Source: Streptomyces regalis (GTDB lineage: Bacteria; Actinomycetota; Actinomycetes; Streptomycetales; Streptomycetaceae). From it: a stretch of 64,000 bases of DNA. The stretch lies in contig NZ_LLZG01000345.1 of NCBI RefSeq assembly GCF_001509475.1, positions 1 through 64,000 of the forward strand, in the 5' to 3' direction. Below, piece by piece: positions 27,846 through 36,666 of this stretch; position 1 is the first letter of the stretch; each line of letters opens with the position of its first letter. The notes below the pieces were generated by a model. It searched no databases, was not told the origin of the DNA, and was given only the letters and a program-made list of their open reading frames with translations. The position numbers and the translations under genes were made by a program.

Positions 27846-29048
27846 TCAGCCGGTACCGGTGCGGCTCACGGTCCGCAGAATGTCTTCGAATTGCGAGGCG
27901 CAGCCCTCCAGGGCGAACTCCCGCTCGGCCAGCGCCCGGCTCTCCTTGCCCAGTGACTCCGCGTGCGCCGGGTCGTTCAGGACCTCGCGGACCCAGGTGG
28001 CCGCGTCGGCCAGCGAGGACTCTTCGGGGGCGAACACCGCAGAGCCGGCCTGACGGAGCAGCCTTCCCGCCAGGTTGTCCTGCGGCATCAGGCCCAGCAC
28101 CGGTCGCCCGGCGCACAGATAGGACAGCGTCTTGGAGGGGACCGAGAACTCTCCGGCGTCCGCCGCCAGAAGCACGACCAGCACATCGCCCGTGCCCAGC
28201 ACCTCGGGCAGCCGCTCGTAGGGCTGGAAGGGCAGCAGTGTCAGATCGACCCCGCGGGCGGCGGCGGCCTCCTTGATGACCGGGACGGCCGGGCCGTCGT
28301 TGACGACGACGAGGCGGACCTGTTCGCCCTGTTCACGCAGCGTCTCGGCGAGCCGCACCAGCAGTTCGGGGTTGTGCTTGAGGCCGATGGTGCCCGAGTA
28401 CAGCACGGTCCTGACACCAGTGAGGCCGTGCTCCCGCGACCAGACGTTGGCCCGGGGCACGGGGCGGATCTCGTCCAACGGCGCCCAGTTGGGGATGACG
28501 GTGACCTTGGCGGCGGTGCCCCACTCGCGGTGGATCCGCACGAAGGAGTCGGCGATCACCACGACCGCCGAGGCGCGTCGCGCCGACCACTTCTCGCCCT
28601 GCTCGAAAACCCTGGCGGCGACGCCCATCAGCCTCGACACACCGGCGGCGGCGAAGCTCCTGAGAGCGACGGCGGTGATGTCCTGGTGCCACAGCACCCA
28701 GGGGATGCGCAGCGCCTTCAGCGCCGCCGCGGCCACGACCAGGGTCGGGATCGGCAGATTCCCCAGCATCGCCACGTCCGGTTTCTCGCGCCGTACCTGT
28801 CGGGCCAGCTCCAGACCCAGCCGGGTCTCCTGGAAGAGGCGTCGGACGTAAGCGCCCTTGTCGAGCACGACGTTGTCGCCGATGGTGACGAAGCGCAGGC
28901 CGAAGACCGCGTCCTGGGCGAGGTTGCCCTTCCCGGAGACGTAGGCCGGGCAGGTGGAGTGGACGACGTCATGGCCTCGCTGTGCCAGCTCACGGCTGAG
29001 CTGGGCCTGGAACGGGTGCCCGCTGTAGTCGTGGACGAGGATCCTCAT
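27846..29048 (-). CDS. Glycosyltransferase family 4 (WbuB-like)
   Basis: 400-residue GT-B enzyme. The N-terminal Rossmann part MRILVHDYSGHPFQAQLSRE, the middle DSFVRIHREWG and VTVIPNWAPLDEI, and the nucleotide-sugar part VLYSGTIGLKHNPELLVRLA lead to FSVPSKTLSYLCAGRPVLGL. That last segment is the WbuB-type donor-site signature (often UDP-N-acetyl-aminosugar transfer). It is cytoplasmic and acts on the lipid-linked acceptor. ATG at 29048 follows AGGAGGGC. Donor and linkage cannot be read from sequence. Confidence 0.86.
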   Translation of the reverse strand: MRILVHDYSGHPFQAQLSRELAQRGHDVVHSTCPAYVSGKGNLAQDAVFGLRFVTIGDNVVLDKGAYVRRLFQETRLGLELARQVRREKPDVAMLGNLPIPTLVVAAAALKALRIPWVLWHQDITAVALRSFAAAGVSRLMGVAARVFEQGEKWSARRASAVVVIADSFVRIHREWGTAAKVTVIPNWAPLDEIRPVPRANVWSREHGLTGVRTVLYSGTIGLKHNPELLVRLAETLREQGEQVRLVVVNDGPAVPVIKEAAAARGVDLTLLPFQPYERLPEVLGTGDVLVVLLAADAGEFSVPSKTLSYLCAGRPVLGLMPQDNLAGRLLRQAGSAVFAPEESSLADAATWVREVLNDPAHAESLGKESRALAEREFALEGCASQFEDILRTVSRTGTG

Positions 29049-29075
29049 CGGCTGCCCTCCTGGCCGGTTCGAGGG

Positions 29076-30056
29076 TCAGGAGCCGGCGCGCTTGACCTGG
29101 TCGTAGACCCAGGCGTAGGTCTTCTCCAGGCCTTCGGCCAGGGGGATCGACGGCTCCCAGCCGTACAGTTCGCGGATCAGGGCGTTGTCGGAGTTGCGGC
29201 CGCGCACACCCTGCGGGGCGTCCAGCTGGTACTTGCGTTCGCAGCGGATGCCCGCGATGTCCTCGACGATGTCCACCAGCTGGTTGATGGTGACCAGTTC
29301 GGAAGAACCGAGGTTCACGGGGACACTGCTGGGGCCGTTCATGAGCATCTGTGTGCCGTGGAGGCAGTCGTCGATGTACATGAAGGAACGGGTCTGCCGG
29401 CCGTCGCCCCAGATGTCGATCCGGTGCTCACCGGAGATGACCGCCTCGGCGATCTTGCGGCACACGGCCGCCGGGGCCTTCTCGCGGCCTCCCGTCCAAG
29501 TGCCCGCGGGACCGTACACATTGTGGTAGCGGGCGACACGGCAGGTGAATCCGTAGTCCTCCTCGAAATGGCGGCACATGCGCTCGGAGAAGAGCTTCTC
29601 CCAGCCGTATCCGTCTTCTGGCTGTGCCGGATACGCGTCCTCCTCCTTCAGCGCGGTGACGTTCGAGGCGACCTGCTTGCCTGCCGCGTACACACAGGCG
29701 GACGAGGAGTAGAAGTAGCGCTCGACGCCGGCCTCCTGCGCGGCCTGGAGCATATGGGTGCTGGTCAGAACCGACATCATGCAGGCGGCCTTGTGGTTCT
29801 CGATGAACCCCATGCCGCCCATGTCCGCGGCGAGCATGTACACCTGGCCGGCGTCCCGGACGGAGTCGCGGGCGTTCTCGACAAGTGACAGATCGGCGAC
29901 GACGTTCTCGGCGTCGCGGTGCAGTTGGTGCCACTCGTGCTGCGGCTTGATGTCGACGCAACGGACAGTCAGTCCTTGCGACAGAAGGTCGGCAGCGAGG
30001 TGCCCACCGATGAATCCCCCGCCTCCGGCAACGACGACGTCCACCTGCTTGGCCAT
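29076..30056 (-). CDS. GDP-mannose 3,5-epimerase homologue (extended SDR)
   Basis: 326-residue extended short-chain dehydrogenase. The NAD motif is GGGGFIGGHL at residues 11-20. The match to plant GDP-mannose 3',5'-epimerase is strong: DMGGMGFI, SSACVY, DGYGWEKL, YGPAGTWTGGREKAP, WGDGRQTRSF and GVRGRNSDN. Counted from the start, Cys121, Tyr150, Lys154 and Lys193 fall exactly 24 positions before the catalytic Cys145, Tyr174, Lys178 and Lys217 of the Arabidopsis enzyme. It should make GDP-L-galactose and/or GDP-L-gulose for the glycan. ATG at 30056 follows GGAGGAG. Confidence 0.88.
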   Translation of the reverse strand: MAKQVDVVVAGGGGFIGGHLAADLLSQGLTVRCVDIKPQHEWHQLHRDAENVVADLSLVENARDSVRDAGQVYMLAADMGGMGFIENHKAACMMSVLTSTHMLQAAQEAGVERYFYSSSACVYAAGKQVASNVTALKEEDAYPAQPEDGYGWEKLFSERMCRHFEEDYGFTCRVARYHNVYGPAGTWTGGREKAPAAVCRKIAEAVISGEHRIDIWGDGRQTRSFMYIDDCLHGTQMLMNGPSSVPVNLGSSELVTINQLVDIVEDIAGIRCERKYQLDAPQGVRGRNSDNALIRELYGWEPSIPLAEGLEKTYAWVYDQVKRAGS

Positions 30057-30212
30057 GGCAGCTCCTCCAGAAACCAAAGATCTGATGTCGGATCTGCCTG
30101 GTAGGTTATGCACCAATTATCCGGATTAGCGCAATATGCCACGCACTTCCGCGCCCCCAGGTCAGCTGATGCCTCCGTCTGGGCCTGTCATCAACAGGCG
30201 ATTGATGGGCCT

Positions 30213-31325
30213 TCAGTGATTTCGGTAGATCTCTTCCAGGCGGTCTGCCACCGCGTGGATGGAGAAGCATTCCTCCACCGCGCGCCTGCCTTCCTTCACC
30301 AGCGCTTGTCGTTTGTTCTCGTCGCCGAGCACCTCGCAGACCGCTTCGGCCATGGCCTGCGGACTGCCGTCCGTGACGATCGCCGCTCCGCGGCGCGCGA
30401 GTTCGTCCGCCATGCCGCAGGTGTCGGTGCACACCACGGGGGTCCCCGCGGACAGGGCTTCGATCACGGTCATGGGGAACGGCTCGTCCACGCTCGGCAG
30501 CACGTACACCGCCGCTTTGGCGTAGGCACGCAGAGCCTCGGAGTACGACAGCGCCCCACCGTAGGAGACGACGCCCCCGAGCCCATGGGCGGCGATGAGC
30601 CGGCGCACCGTCGGCAGCAGGCCCTCGTTCGCCCCGTGCAGGATGAAGCGCGCGTCGGGCCGCCGGCGGTGGACGAGCGCGGCCATCTCGACGAACGCGT
30701 CCGGACGCTTGCGCGGGTGCAGCCGCGCCAGGAACAGCACCTCCGGGGTGTGCGGCCGAGGCTCCACCACCGCGTTGCGCTCGGGTCGCACCCCGTTGGG
30801 CAGCGTCAGCAGCGGCGGCCCCTGCGGTCCAACGACCTGGGACACGGCTCGCCGTTCCCGCTCGGTGAGCACGAGACAACCGCGCGCCCGGCGCAGGAGA
30901 GGTACGTACAGACGGTCGAAGAGCCTGGCCACAAGCCTGTGACGGGGCTCGACCATTCCGTGCGTCTGGGTGAAGAACCTCTTTCCCCGAAACGCCGCCA
31001 CGGCCAGCGCGGTGAGGGAGACGAGGTCGCGCCCCGCGTGGATGTGCACCACGTCGGCCCTGCCCATGGAGCGCCACATGTCCCTGACGAGCAGCGGGTT
31101 CATGATCCCGGTGAAGCGGCCGGGAAGCAGCGCGCGCGCCGGACGCGTTCGCAGCGGCACCGAGCCGATACGTGCCGGCGGCCGGGACCTGCCTCGCCAC
31201 AAGGACAGCAGCGCGACCTCATGGCCGCGCGTGGCGCACTCCTCCAGTTGCCCCGTCGCCACACTCGTAGGACCGCCGTAGGCTCCGTCCTCGCTGACGA
31301 GCGTCACCACATGAACGAGCCTCAT
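30213..31325 (-). CDS. Glycosyltransferase family 4
   Basis: 370-residue GT-B enzyme. The N-terminus MRLVHVVTLVSEDGAYGGPT, the central NGVRPERN and the donor part VLFLARLHPRKRPDAFVEMA are typical. The E-x7-E motif is present as EPFPMTVIEAL. It probably extends the lipid-linked oligosaccharide in the cytoplasm. Its ATG overlaps the stop of the acyltransferase gene by four bases. A 156-base AT-richer gap follows before the epimerase gene. Confidence 0.86.
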   Translation of the reverse strand: MRLVHVVTLVSEDGAYGGPTSVATGQLEECATRGHEVALLSLWRGRSRPPARIGSVPLRTRPARALLPGRFTGIMNPLLVRDMWRSMGRADVVHIHAGRDLVSLTALAVAAFRGKRFFTQTHGMVEPRHRLVARLFDRLYVPLLRRARGCLVLTERERRAVSQVVGPQGPPLLTLPNGVRPERNAVVEPRPHTPEVLFLARLHPRKRPDAFVEMAALVHRRRPDARFILHGANEGLLPTVRRLIAAHGLGGVVSYGGALSYSEALRAYAKAAVYVLPSVDEPFPMTVIEALSAGTPVVCTDTCGMADELARRGAAIVTDGSPQAMAEAVCEVLGDENKRQALVKEGRRAVEECFSIHAVADRLEEIYRNH

Positions 31326-31870
31326 CTCACGCCCCTTGCCGCGAGGACCTCACCCGGCGCGATGTCGCGGTGGGCGACCGCCGCGGCGCCCACCACGGCG
31401 CCACGACCGACGGTGACCCCTCGCAACACGACGGCCCGCGCCGCGACCCAGGCGCCGGGCTCCAGACGGATGGGCCCGTTGTCGAACTCGAAGGTGGGCG
31501 TACGGCGTTGATGGCTGCCGGTGCACAGCAACGCGTCCTGGGAGACGCAGACATCGCTGCCGATGGTGATCCGCTCAAGGTTCAGCAGCCAGGCACTCTC
31601 GCCGATCCATACGTCGTCGCCGACATCCAGCCGCCACGGCCAGTGCACGCGCACACGCTGACGGATCAGCACCCGCCGCCCGACCCGCGCGCCGAAGGCC
31701 CGCAGCAGAGCGGGCCGCCAGCGGGCCGGGAACCACCACTTGACGAAGACAAGGTTGAGGACGGCGAACCAGGCTGCCTGAACGAGCAGCGGGCGCCCCT
31801 TGTCGTAACCGGCTCCGGTGAAGCCTCGCAGGGAGCGTTCCACGGCGATCGGCGCGGCGGTGTCTGCCAC
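31322..31870 (-). CDS. WcaF-like hexapeptide-repeat acyltransferase
   Basis: 182-residue left-handed beta-helix acetyltransferase. After GYDKGRPLLVQAAWFAVLNL, it has WWFPARWRPALLRAFGARVG and then hexapeptide repeats (VRVHWPWRLDVGDDVWIGES, ITIGSDVCVSQDALLCTGSH). It should O-acetylate a sugar of the repeat unit. GTG at 31870 is preceded by AAGGG and gives the usual WcaF length. ATG at 31885 lacks a ribosome site. It overlaps the following glycosyltransferase gene (ATGA). Confidence 0.85.
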   Translation of the reverse strand: MADTAAPIAVERSLRGFTGAGYDKGRPLLVQAAWFAVLNLVFVKWWFPARWRPALLRAFGARVGRRVLIRQRVRVHWPWRLDVGDDVWIGESAWLLNLERITIGSDVCVSQDALLCTGSHQRRTPTFEFDNGPIRLEPGAWVAARAVVLRGVTVGRGAVVGAAAVAHRDIAPGEVLAARGVR

Positions 31871-31907
31871 GGGTCGGCCCTTCATTTGGGGATGGGAAGG
31901 AATCGAG

Positions 31908-32624
31908 TCAGGAGAGTTCTCGGAACCACTTGGCGAGGAATGCGGGCACGAGCACCATGTGGGCCCCGAGCAGGGCGGCATACAGCGCGAAGAAGAGCTG
32001 CTGATTTCCCAGGAACAAGAAGATCAGGCACAGCAGGCCGTAATCCACGGGCAGCAGCGCGATACCCCGAGCAGCGGAGTGCGGGCGCATCGGGCCGGTG
32101 TGCACGTCGGCACCTCGCCGTCTCAGCTGTTCCGTCAGCATTCCTCCGAAGAACAGCAGGACGGCGGCGAACTGGAAGGTGATCGGAGCGAGCAGCAGGA
32201 CGGGACGCGGCAGGTCGAAGAAGCGGTAGAACGAGACCAGAACCGCCGCATGGATGCTCAGGATCTTCGCGCAGTCCACCACATGGTCCATCCACGCCCC
32301 GGCAGAGCTGGCCGACCCGTGCAGCCGGGCCAGTTGACCATCCGCGGAATCAAGCGCGAAGCCGATGAGCAGGGCGAGCGTGACCCATCGTCCGAGCGCG
32401 TGTGAGGGAGGGTAAAGCGCGACCGCGGCAATGGCCGGAAAGGTGACCAGCCCGCTTGCGGCGGTCACATGGTTGGGCGAAAGTCCGATGCCGTGAGCCG
32501 CCGCCGCGAGCACTCTTCCGGCCGGCCGATTGACGAACCGTGAATAGCCTGGAACCCCACGGGCGGGCTTCTGCACCTTCGAGAGCTGCTTCAGTGTGCT
32601 GGGGAAGTCCACTCTCAACCTCAT
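31908..32624 (-). CDS. CDP-alcohol phosphotransferase
   Basis: 238-residue membrane enzyme with about six hydrophobic segments. The full family motif is present: Asp92, Asp95-Gly96, Ala99-Arg100, Gly109, Asp113 and Asp117 (DSADGQLAR, then GAWMDHVVD). It transfers a phosphoalcohol from a CDP-alcohol to a hydroxyl acceptor. In a glycan cluster next to a TagD-like cytidylyltransferase the acceptor may be a sugar or lipid-linked unit rather than diacylglycerol; that is inference. ATG 32624 has a weak ribosome site, and GTG 32612 is possible. Confidence 0.83.
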   Translation of the reverse strand: MRLRVDFPSTLKQLSKVQKPARGVPGYSRFVNRPAGRVLAAAAHGIGLSPNHVTAASGLVTFPAIAAVALYPPSHALGRWVTLALLIGFALDSADGQLARLHGSASSAGAWMDHVVDCAKILSIHAAVLVSFYRFFDLPRPVLLLAPITFQFAAVLLFFGGMLTEQLRRRGADVHTGPMRPHSAARGIALLPVDYGLLCLIFLFLGNQQLFFALYAALLGAHMVLVPAFLAKWFRELS

Positions 32625-32993
32625 GCCTGAGCAGGCGTTACGGATGCCTTGCCGTTGCGCCGGACCGCACCGCTCTGTCCCGGATACCGTGGTGAAAAGT
32701 GTGAGGCGAGCCCTTCGCGTAATCGCGACCTTCGCGGCTCACCCTTGGGTGACTGTCTCACCATGATGGTCATATCCCGAAAGTAATCGCTTGGGCCCAC
32801 CGAATCCGATGCGACAAGCGGACTTATCGTGGGATCCACCCGATCGGCCCCGGCTGTGCGCGTCTACCGGCCCGGCTTCTGCGGCCATTGACCGGCAAGC
32901 CCACTTGAGATGCCTGCGCGTGATTGATTCACTGTGCCATCGCTGAGTCGACATGGGCGAAAAGAGCGGAATTCCTAAGCAAGGGCAGACGGC
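32625..32993. other. Divergent intergenic region between CDP-alcohol transferase and GT-C genes
   Basis: 369 bases without a supported gene, and less GC-rich than the flanks (for example around 32755-32790 and 32930-32975). It must hold the promoters of the leftward glycan genes and of the rightward GT-C gene. Short open frames here on minus have no family features. I could not fix -10/-35 pairs with confidence. Confidence 0.4.
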
Positions 32994-34700
32994 ATGCACG
33001 CCGAGCAGACGACAGGCGATCTCGACATCATCCGCACGACGGACGCCCCGGCATCAGCGCTCCGACCGACGAGTAAAAATCCGGACCGTCTCCTTTCCTG
33101 CGGACTGTTCTGTGCGACCCTTTTCCTGCACGCGGTCCTCGCTCTGTTCATCGGTGCGAACGGCTGGGACGACGGATCCATCACGCTGGCGTTTGCGCGC
33201 ACCTTTGCCGAGTCCGGTCAGATTGCGCTGACACCGCCGTCAGAGACGGTCGAGGGGTTTTCCAGTCCATTTTGGTTTCTGCTGATGGCGGGCACCTGCC
33301 GGATGCTGCCATTGGACTTCGACGGAATGATCCTGGCCAGCCAGCTGTGGTCCGGGATCTTCGCGGCCATCGGCGCCGTGCTGGTTCACACCATGCTGCG
33401 ACCGTACGGTCGCGTCCAGGCCTGGCTGGTCAGCCTGGTGCTCTTCGGGTATGGGCCGTTCCTCAACGAAACCATCAACGGAATGGAGATGACGTCGCTG
33501 TCCGCGGTGGCGCTCGCGATCGTATGGCTGCTTCGTAGCGGCCATCGATATGCGTGGATCGGGCTGACGCTGCTCGCTGCCACGGCCCCATGGATCCGGG
33601 CCGAAGCCGTCGGATACGTCATCGCCGGCGCCGTGCTGCTGGCGCTCTGGTCGAAGGAGTACCGCCGGGCGTGGGCCCTGACCGCGGGGGCCGTTCTCTC
33701 GCTGGCGGTGCTCACAGCGGTTCGCCTGGCGATCTTCGGCTCGCTGCTGCCGAACACGATGATCGCGAAGCAGTCCAGCCCGTACAGCACGGACTCGACG
33801 ATCAGGCACCTTCTGCAGATGTTCGTGGCCGCGGTGGAGGTTCTCTACGTCCTGCTGCCGGCAGCGGTCATCGCCATCGTGGCGCTGACCGGCATGCGCG
33901 GCGGATTGCGGTCGGCGGGCACCGAGGCACTCAGGCGAATGCGCTCACGGGGTGTGCACCCGGTCGTGAGCTTCAGCCTCGGGTACATCGCGGCGGTCGC
34001 CGCGTTCAATGTGGGCATCGGCCGGAACTGGGGCTACATCGGGCGGATGGAGCAGTCCGCGATCGCCCTGGGCGTGGTCGCGGTCGCGCTGGCGAAGCCT
34101 CGCGTCATGCGCTTTCTGAGGCCCACGCCGCGCCTCTTCGCCGTGATCGCCGCGATGCTGCTGCTCACCGCCTGTGGCATCGAGAAACAGTTCATCGCCG
34201 CACGCCTTGACCCCGAGCGTCAGGCGGCCGTCACGCCGGCCACGTACCGAGAGGCAGGCCAGGCGATGGATGCGGTGCGGGTGAAGCTGGGAAAGCCGGA
34301 ACTCACGGTGCTGACCCCGGATGTCGGTGGCTCGAGTCTGTGTTGCTCGCGACTGAAGATCCTGGACCTCGCACTGCTCGCCAACACTGAGCTCGCTCGC
34401 GACGGATACGCCGCGATGCCGGCGTACCTGGAGACCGGCAGACCCGATCTGGTGGAGACACACGGCATGTGGTCGGAGGCCTCGAAGCTGTACGACGTCG
34501 CCTCTTTCCGGGACGACTACACCCCGGTGGTCGTTCACGGAATGTGGATGTACCTGCGAAATGACCTCCACCCGGAGCTCCATTCACGGTGCACGCCGAT
34601 CACCCCCGAGAATGCACGCTCACTTCGCTATCGCGGCTCCGAGGTCGACGAGCGGTATGTGCGCTCCCTGAAGCTCGACTCGGTGTGCCGGCTTTCCTGA
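32994..34700 (+). CDS. AftB-like GT-C family glycosyltransferase (polyprenol-phosphate-sugar dependent)
   Basis: 568-residue membrane protein with about ten hydrophobic segments and a soluble C-terminal part. The first extracytoplasmic loop has the GT-C acidic pair Asp59-Asp60 (NGWDDGSITLAFARTFAESG), followed by VEGFSSPFW, and later GSLLPNTMIAKQ. These resemble actinobacterial arabinofuranosyltransferases such as AftB. It likely adds a sugar outside the membrane. It is the only plus-strand gene inside the glycan cluster and converges on the priming transferase gene 67 bases away. Confidence 0.72.
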   Translation: MHAEQTTGDLDIIRTTDAPASALRPTSKNPDRLLSCGLFCATLFLHAVLALFIGANGWDDGSITLAFARTFAESGQIALTPPSETVEGFSSPFWFLLMAGTCRMLPLDFDGMILASQLWSGIFAAIGAVLVHTMLRPYGRVQAWLVSLVLFGYGPFLNETINGMEMTSLSAVALAIVWLLRSGHRYAWIGLTLLAATAPWIRAEAVGYVIAGAVLLALWSKEYRRAWALTAGAVLSLAVLTAVRLAIFGSLLPNTMIAKQSSPYSTDSTIRHLLQMFVAAVEVLYVLLPAAVIAIVALTGMRGGLRSAGTEALRRMRSRGVHPVVSFSLGYIAAVAAFNVGIGRNWGYIGRMEQSAIALGVVAVALAKPRVMRFLRPTPRLFAVIAAMLLLTACGIEKQFIAARLDPERQAAVTPATYREAGQAMDAVRVKLGKPELTVLTPDVGGSSLCCSRLKILDLALLANTELARDGYAAMPAYLETGRPDLVETHGMWSEASKLYDVASFRDDYTPVVVHGMWMYLRNDLHPELHSRCTPITPENARSLRYRGSEVDERYVRSLKLDSVCRLS

Positions 34701-34767
34701 AGCCGCGCCACGCGGCGGGACCCGGCAGGCGGCGCCCTCGTCTCAGCAGGTCCCGCGTCCGTCCAGC

Positions 34768-36240
34768 TCAGTAGGCCCCGCGACCGTCCAGCACCGCGCG
34801 GACCGTGCGGGCCATGACCCTCATGTCCCAGGCCGGCGACCAGTTGTCGACGTAGCGCAGATCGAGCGAGACGGTCTCGTGCCAGGACAGGTCCGACCTG
34901 CCGCTCACCTGCCACAGTCCGGTGAGGCCGGGTTTGACGCTCAGCCGGCGCATCTCCACCTGGTCATAGCGGGCGACTTCCTCGGGCAGCGGCGGGCGCG
35001 GTCCCACCAGCGACATATGGCCGAGGAGGACATTGACCAGCTGGGGCAGCTCGTCCAGGGAGTAACGGCGCAGAAAACGCCCGACAGTTGTGACCCGCGG
35101 ATCCCGGCGCAGCTTGAACATATGGCCGTCGTGCTCGTTGGCCGCCGCCAAGTCACTCTTCAGCCGGTCCGCGTCCACGACTATGGTCCGGAACTTCCAC
35201 ATGGGGAAAGGCGTCCCGTCCCGGCCGACACGGTCCTGGCGGTAGATGACCGGCCCCGGCGAGCTCAGGCGCACGGCGAAGGCCAGCAGCACGAACAGCG
35301 GGGCCAGCGCCATGAGCAGGACGAACGAGCCCGCCCGGTCCGTGGCGCTCTTCAGCAGCGTCGGCAGGCCACGGCGCGTCGGCGGTGAGATGTCCAGCAG
35401 GGTGAGCCCGGCCGCCGAGGCGATCCGCACCCGGCGCCGGGCCACTTCGACGACGCCGGGCAGCACCATCAGCCGGCGCCCCCGGTCGTGCAGAGCCCAG
35501 GACAACCGCCGGAGCCGGTCCCCGCACATGTGCCGGTCCGTTGTGACGAAGACCAGGTCGGCACCGAACGCCTCGGCCGCCTCCGCCACGGGCGCGGCAT
35601 CCTCGTCGGGGGCGGTCGGCGCGCCGACTTGCAGCCGGGCGGATACCGGCACACCGGACAACACCTCGCCCTCGCCCAGCACACAGGCCCCGACCACCAC
35701 ATACCCGTGGTCGGTACGCTCGGCCAGCTGTCCGACCACGGCGTCCACGGCCCCGGCCTCACCGATGACGAGGACACGTCGAAGACTCCGGGCACGCCGG
35801 CGTACGGCCAGGATGTGACGGTGGATCACCTTGCGGCAGACCACGGTGGCCGACAACGCCGGACACAGCGCGGCAAGAACCTCGGCGTGTGCGTCACCGA
35901 GCCCGGATACGGCACGCACTACGGCCAGGGCACCGAGCAGCACCAGCCAGTCCCGCACGATCGGTCCGACCGGGGCGCCCTCGTCCCAGGTCCAGGGTGC
36001 GTAGCGCCTGGCGGCGAGGCCAACGAGGACCCAGATGACGGTGATCGCCAGCGCTTGGCGCACGGGGTGGGCCGTGCCGATCGCGTACAAGGCCGCCGCC
36101 GTCGGCAGGGCCATGGCCGCAGCGTCGGCGCAGACCGCGATCGGCACGTACCACCTGTCGGCAGGGCCATTGCGCGTGGTTGTCCGACGCGGTGTGAGGG
36201 TTACCGCCTGCCCTGGCACCGTACTGGTGGACTGCCGCAT
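34768..36240 (-). CDS. Exopolysaccharide priming polyprenyl glycosylphosphotransferase
   Basis: 490 residues. The N-terminal half has about four membrane segments and a CoA-binding-like domain (SLRRVLVIGEAGAVDAVVGQ). A further helix FVLLMALAPLFVLLAFAVRL leads into the catalytic Bac_transf domain: PVIYRQDRVGRDGTPFPMWK, RRYSLDELPQLVNVL, SLVGPRPPLPEEV and VKPGLTGLWQVSGRSDLSW. It moves a sugar-1-phosphate to undecaprenyl phosphate, starting repeat-unit synthesis. ATG at 36240 follows AGGGAG; the longer frame to 36300 was not used. Confidence 0.9.
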   Translation of the reverse strand: MRQSTSTVPGQAVTLTPRRTTTRNGPADRWYVPIAVCADAAAMALPTAAALYAIGTAHPVRQALAITVIWVLVGLAARRYAPWTWDEGAPVGPIVRDWLVLLGALAVVRAVSGLGDAHAEVLAALCPALSATVVCRKVIHRHILAVRRRARSLRRVLVIGEAGAVDAVVGQLAERTDHGYVVVGACVLGEGEVLSGVPVSARLQVGAPTAPDEDAAPVAEAAEAFGADLVFVTTDRHMCGDRLRRLSWALHDRGRRLMVLPGVVEVARRRVRIASAAGLTLLDISPPTRRGLPTLLKSATDRAGSFVLLMALAPLFVLLAFAVRLSSPGPVIYRQDRVGRDGTPFPMWKFRTIVVDADRLKSDLAAANEHDGHMFKLRRDPRVTTVGRFLRRYSLDELPQLVNVLLGHMSLVGPRPPLPEEVARYDQVEMRRLSVKPGLTGLWQVSGRSDLSWHETVSLDLRYVDNWSPAWDMRVMARTVRAVLDGRGAY

Positions 36241-36666
36241 GGTTCTCCCTGTGACCCCGGCCCTCGGCGAAGACATGGGCGCGGCTGCATCCGAGAGCAA
36301 CTCACGCCCCGCGCCAGTGTTATATCAACCTTTTTGCATGTATGTCCTACTTACATGACTTACGGCTCGGCGTGGCCTATCCACCGGCATTGCGCTTGCG
36401 GACGACGGAAACCCGCCGGTCACGGGGGAACGACGGCCTCGTCGGACACCCGCGACGCCGGGTAGGGGCTCGGCCTTTCCGGTGCTCTGCAACCCGGACG
36501 GCCTAGGAGAGGAGACCTCGGAGAGTGGCGCGGGTCGGATTGTGCAATTGATCAGATTGTCCGGGCGGCTGATGACAGTACGTCAGAACTCGAATCGCCG
36601 AAGAGCGCGGCGCGAGGGTCCGCAGGGGCGAGATCCGACTCATCCAGAACAGAAGGAGCACTTGTC
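36241..36666. other. Intergenic region between the priming transferase and small secreted protein genes
   Basis: 426 bases with no supported gene. The left third is AT-rich for this genome and contains the inverted repeat and promoter-like hexamers described separately. The right part should hold the promoter of the plus-strand gene at 36667. No -10/-35 pair for that gene was convincing. Confidence 0.45.
36322..36350 (-). promoter_or_regulatory. Putative promoter of the priming transferase gene with nearby inverted repeat
   Basis: On the minus strand a -35-like AGGACA is followed after about 18 bases by TATAAC (-10), then about 80 bases to the ATG at 36240. A repeat CATGTA (36337-36342) / TACATG (36352-36357) flanks the -35 region and could be a regulator site. 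The hexamers match the consensus only partly. Confidence 0.4.

Noticed and set aside
32621..32999. Short minus frames in the gap between the CDP-alcohol transferase and GT-C genes
   Set aside because: No ribosome site, no family features, and they overlap each other; treated as intergenic.
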